DNA of 6,692 bases. It comes from Deltaproteobacteria bacterium. Lineage in GTDB: Bacteria > Bdellovibrionota > UBA1018 > UBA923. Position 1 is the stretch's first letter. Each line of letters begins with the position of its first letter. The notes beneath the pieces are model-generated. The model was not told where the DNA came from, did not search any database, and saw nothing but the letters and a program-made list of their open reading frames with translations. The position numbers were made by a program, and so were the translations under genes. Where the stretch lies: contig JACQAX010000032.1 of NCBI GenBank assembly GCA_016194795.1, positions 1 to 6,692 of the forward strand, written 5' to 3'. Shown one piece after another: positions 5,692 to 6,692 of the stretch.

Positions 5692-6567
5692 TTACGCGCC
5701 GAGGTGCTTCACGATCGAACCGGCGATGCGCTTGGAGAGCATCTGGATCTGGCGCAGGTCCTCGCCCTCGACCATCACGCGCGCGATCGGCTCGGTGCCC
5801 GAGAGGCGCACGAAGACCCTGCCCTTGCCGGCGAGCGTTTTTTCGGCGCTCGCGATCTCGTCGGTGATCTCTTTGAAGTTTTTGAGGTCGTCCTTGCGGA
5901 CGGGCTGCTCGAGCAGGTCCACCTTGGCGCCTTCCTTTAACACGGCGTCGAGCAGCTTGAGCGCGCCGGACGGCGTCAGGCCCTGGTTGCCGTCGAGAAG
6001 CAGGCGGGCGCGCGGCGCGCCGCGGCGGGCGGCCCGCACGCGCGCCAGGTCGTCGGCGAACGCCCCCCCGATCTTGATCTTGAGGACCTTGAAGCCGTCG
6101 CGCGCCGCTTCGGCGGCGGCGTCGCGCGTCATGACGTCGTCGGTCCAGGCGGACAGCGTCAGATCGGTTTCCAGGGAAGACGACGCGCCGCCGAACCAGG
6201 AGGCGAGCGTCATGCCGGCCTCGGCCGCCAGCGCCGACAGCAGGGCCGCCTCGAAAGCGGCGACGGCCGGGCTCAAGTCCCCCGCCCGCGCCCACGCCTC
6301 GTCCACCAGCTTCTTCCAGTCCCGGACGTCCCGTCCCTGGGCCCGCCGCGCCAAGCCCGTGAGTGCGCGCTCCAGGGCCGCCGGGGTCAGGTGCTTCATG
6401 GCGAGCGACGTGGAGGCCTCGCCGTAGCCTTCCGCGCCGCCGGAAAGGCGGACGCTCAAGCCGACGTTGGTCGTGTGGACGCGCCGGCCGAGCGCCGTCA
6501 CGAACGGGCGCCTCAGGGGCGTCTCGGCGACCTCCACGCGCGCGCGGCGCAAGACGGTTCGGCTCAC
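5692..6567 (-). CDS. In-frame chimera: dipeptide-epimerase N-terminal part joined to GlmM C-terminal domain
   Basis: One uninterrupted 291-residue frame holds pieces of two unrelated enzymes. Residues 1 to about 223 read as an enolase-superfamily L-Ala-D/L-Glu (dipeptide) epimerase: PFVTALGR (21-28), GYGEAS (47-52), LKIKIGG (162-168, catalytic KxK, K163/K165), LLLDGNQG (189-196, metal ligand D192) and LLEQPV (218-223, metal ligand E220). The rest of the barrel, with the third metal ligand and the second catalytic lysine, is missing. From about 224 the protein is the last domain of phosphoglucosamine mutase: KNFKEITDEIASAEK (229-243), GKGRVFVRLSGTEP (247-260, phosphate-binding loop) and ARVMVEGED (262-270). 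The first three GlmM domains with the catalytic serine are missing. The epimerase likely lacks activity, and the mutase certainly does as it stands. GTG 6567 fits the epimerase N-terminus, with no clear ribosome site. It could be a real deletion fusion or an assembly artefact; the glmM part is in the expected place before pdxJ. Confidence 0.85.
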   Translation of the reverse strand: MSRTVLRRARVEVAETPLRRPFVTALGRRVHTTNVGLSVRLSGGAEGYGEASTSLAMKHLTPAALERALTGLARRAQGRDVRDWKKLVDEAWARAGDLSPAVAAFEAALLSALAAEAGMTLASWFGGASSSLETDLTLSAWTDDVMTRDAAAEAARDGFKVLKIKIGGAFADDLARVRAARRGAPRARLLLDGNQGLTPSGALKLLDAVLKEGAKVDLLEQPVRKDDLKNFKEITDEIASAEKTLAGKGRVFVRLSGTEPIARVMVEGEDLRQIQMLSKRIAGSIVKHLGA

Positions 6568-6570
6568 GTC

Positions 6571-6598
6571 TTGTACGTTATCAAAAAACCGCTATAAT
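6571..6598 (+). promoter_or_regulatory. Sigma-70-like promoter with perfect TATAAT
   Basis: TATAAT at 6593-6598 matches the -10 consensus fully. TTGTAC at 6571-6576, 16 nt upstream, is a modest -35. Transcription would be expected to begin about 6-7 nt after the -10, at roughly 6604-6606, which is where the ATG of the plus-strand gene lies. The A/T-rich patch in between (CAAAAAA) stands out in this GC-rich DNA. Confidence 0.6.
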
Positions 6599-6605
6599 CG
6601 GGCCC

Positions 6606-6692
6606 ATGAGAAAAGCGCTCCTGGCGGCGGCTCTCCTGGCGGCGGCGTTGCCGGTTCGCGCGCAGTCCACCTCGACTTTGCGCGGCGTGGAC
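6606..6692 (+). CDS. N-terminus of an exported protein (3' end off the window)
   Basis: Only 29 codons are visible, open to the window edge. They form a typical Sec signal peptide: a basic start MRK, a hydrophobic Ala/Leu core (residues 4-15), and a cleavage region PVRA followed by QSTST, with a likely cut after A19. No cysteine follows the cut, so it is not a lipoprotein by this reading. The mature protein cannot be identified. A perfect TATAAT ends 7 nt before the ATG, so the mRNA may be leaderless; no Shine-Dalgarno is present. The gene is divergent from the chimeric gene, with 38 nt between the two starts. Confidence 0.65.
   Translation, partial: MRKALLAAALLAAALPVRAQSTSTLRGVD

Noticed and set aside
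2430..5920. Many GAGCTC and CTCGAG words, looking like a dispersed repeat
   Set aside because: They come from frequent Glu-Leu and Leu-Glu codon pairs (GAG, CTC) in the minus-strand genes and show no fixed spacing.
4862..6295. A long N-terminal extension of pdxJ (212 extra codons) from 6295
   Set aside because: The extra part is an Arg/Gly-rich shadow of the chimeric gene. PdxJ starts normally at ATG 5659 with a strong ribosome site.
4877..6427. A 516-codon open frame on the plus strand opposite pdxJ and the chimeric gene
   Set aside because: It is a shadow frame: it has no recognisable domain and spans two real minus-strand genes and their gap.

Overview
The window is GC-rich and densely coded, apart from one AT-richer gap at 1249-1444. 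Its gene set is bacterial housekeeping. The run pdxJ-acpS-nnr-tsaE, preceded by the tail of a glmM-type gene and followed at a distance by an Rrf2-type regulator and a NifS/IscS-type cysteine desulfurase, suggests a GC-rich member of the former Deltaproteobacteria (Bdellovibrionota or Myxococcota-like). That placement is an inference from gene order and style; no marker gene fixes it.

Layout. (1) Positions 1-1248, minus strand: an Rrf2/IscR-like regulator (727-1248) and, overlapping its 3' end by 20 nt, a cysteine desulfurase that runs off the left edge. (2) Positions 1249-1444: a divergent control region with a 5-bp-arm palindrome next to a good -35-like box. (3) Positions 1445-2434, plus strand: an unrecognised cytoplasmic protein with a long Pro/Ala/Glu-rich linker and a folded C-terminal domain. 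Its 3' end overlaps the convergent tsaE by 32 nt. (4) Positions 2403-6567, minus strand: a tightly packed operon in transcription order [epimerase/GlmM chimera]-pdxJ-acpS-nnr-tsaE. (5) Positions 6568-6605: a short divergent gap holding a perfect TATAAT box. (6) Positions 6606-6692, plus strand: the first 29 codons of an exported protein, running off the right edge.

The minus-strand operon groups cofactor and cell-maintenance steps: pyridoxine 5'-phosphate synthesis (PdxJ), acyl carrier protein activation (AcpS), repair of hydrated NAD(P)H (Nnr), and the ATPase of the tRNA t6A machinery (TsaE). The left-hand pair handles sulfur mobilisation for Fe-S clusters and thio-cofactors. The cysteine desulfurase is a PLP enzyme, so PdxJ's pathway also feeds it.

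Two things stand out. The gene heading the operon joins, in one frame, the first two thirds of an enolase-superfamily dipeptide epimerase to the last domain of phosphoglucosamine mutase. The IscR-like regulator has no cysteine at all, and the usual cluster-ligand positions are replaced. No mobile element, CRISPR array, tRNA or rRNA was seen.
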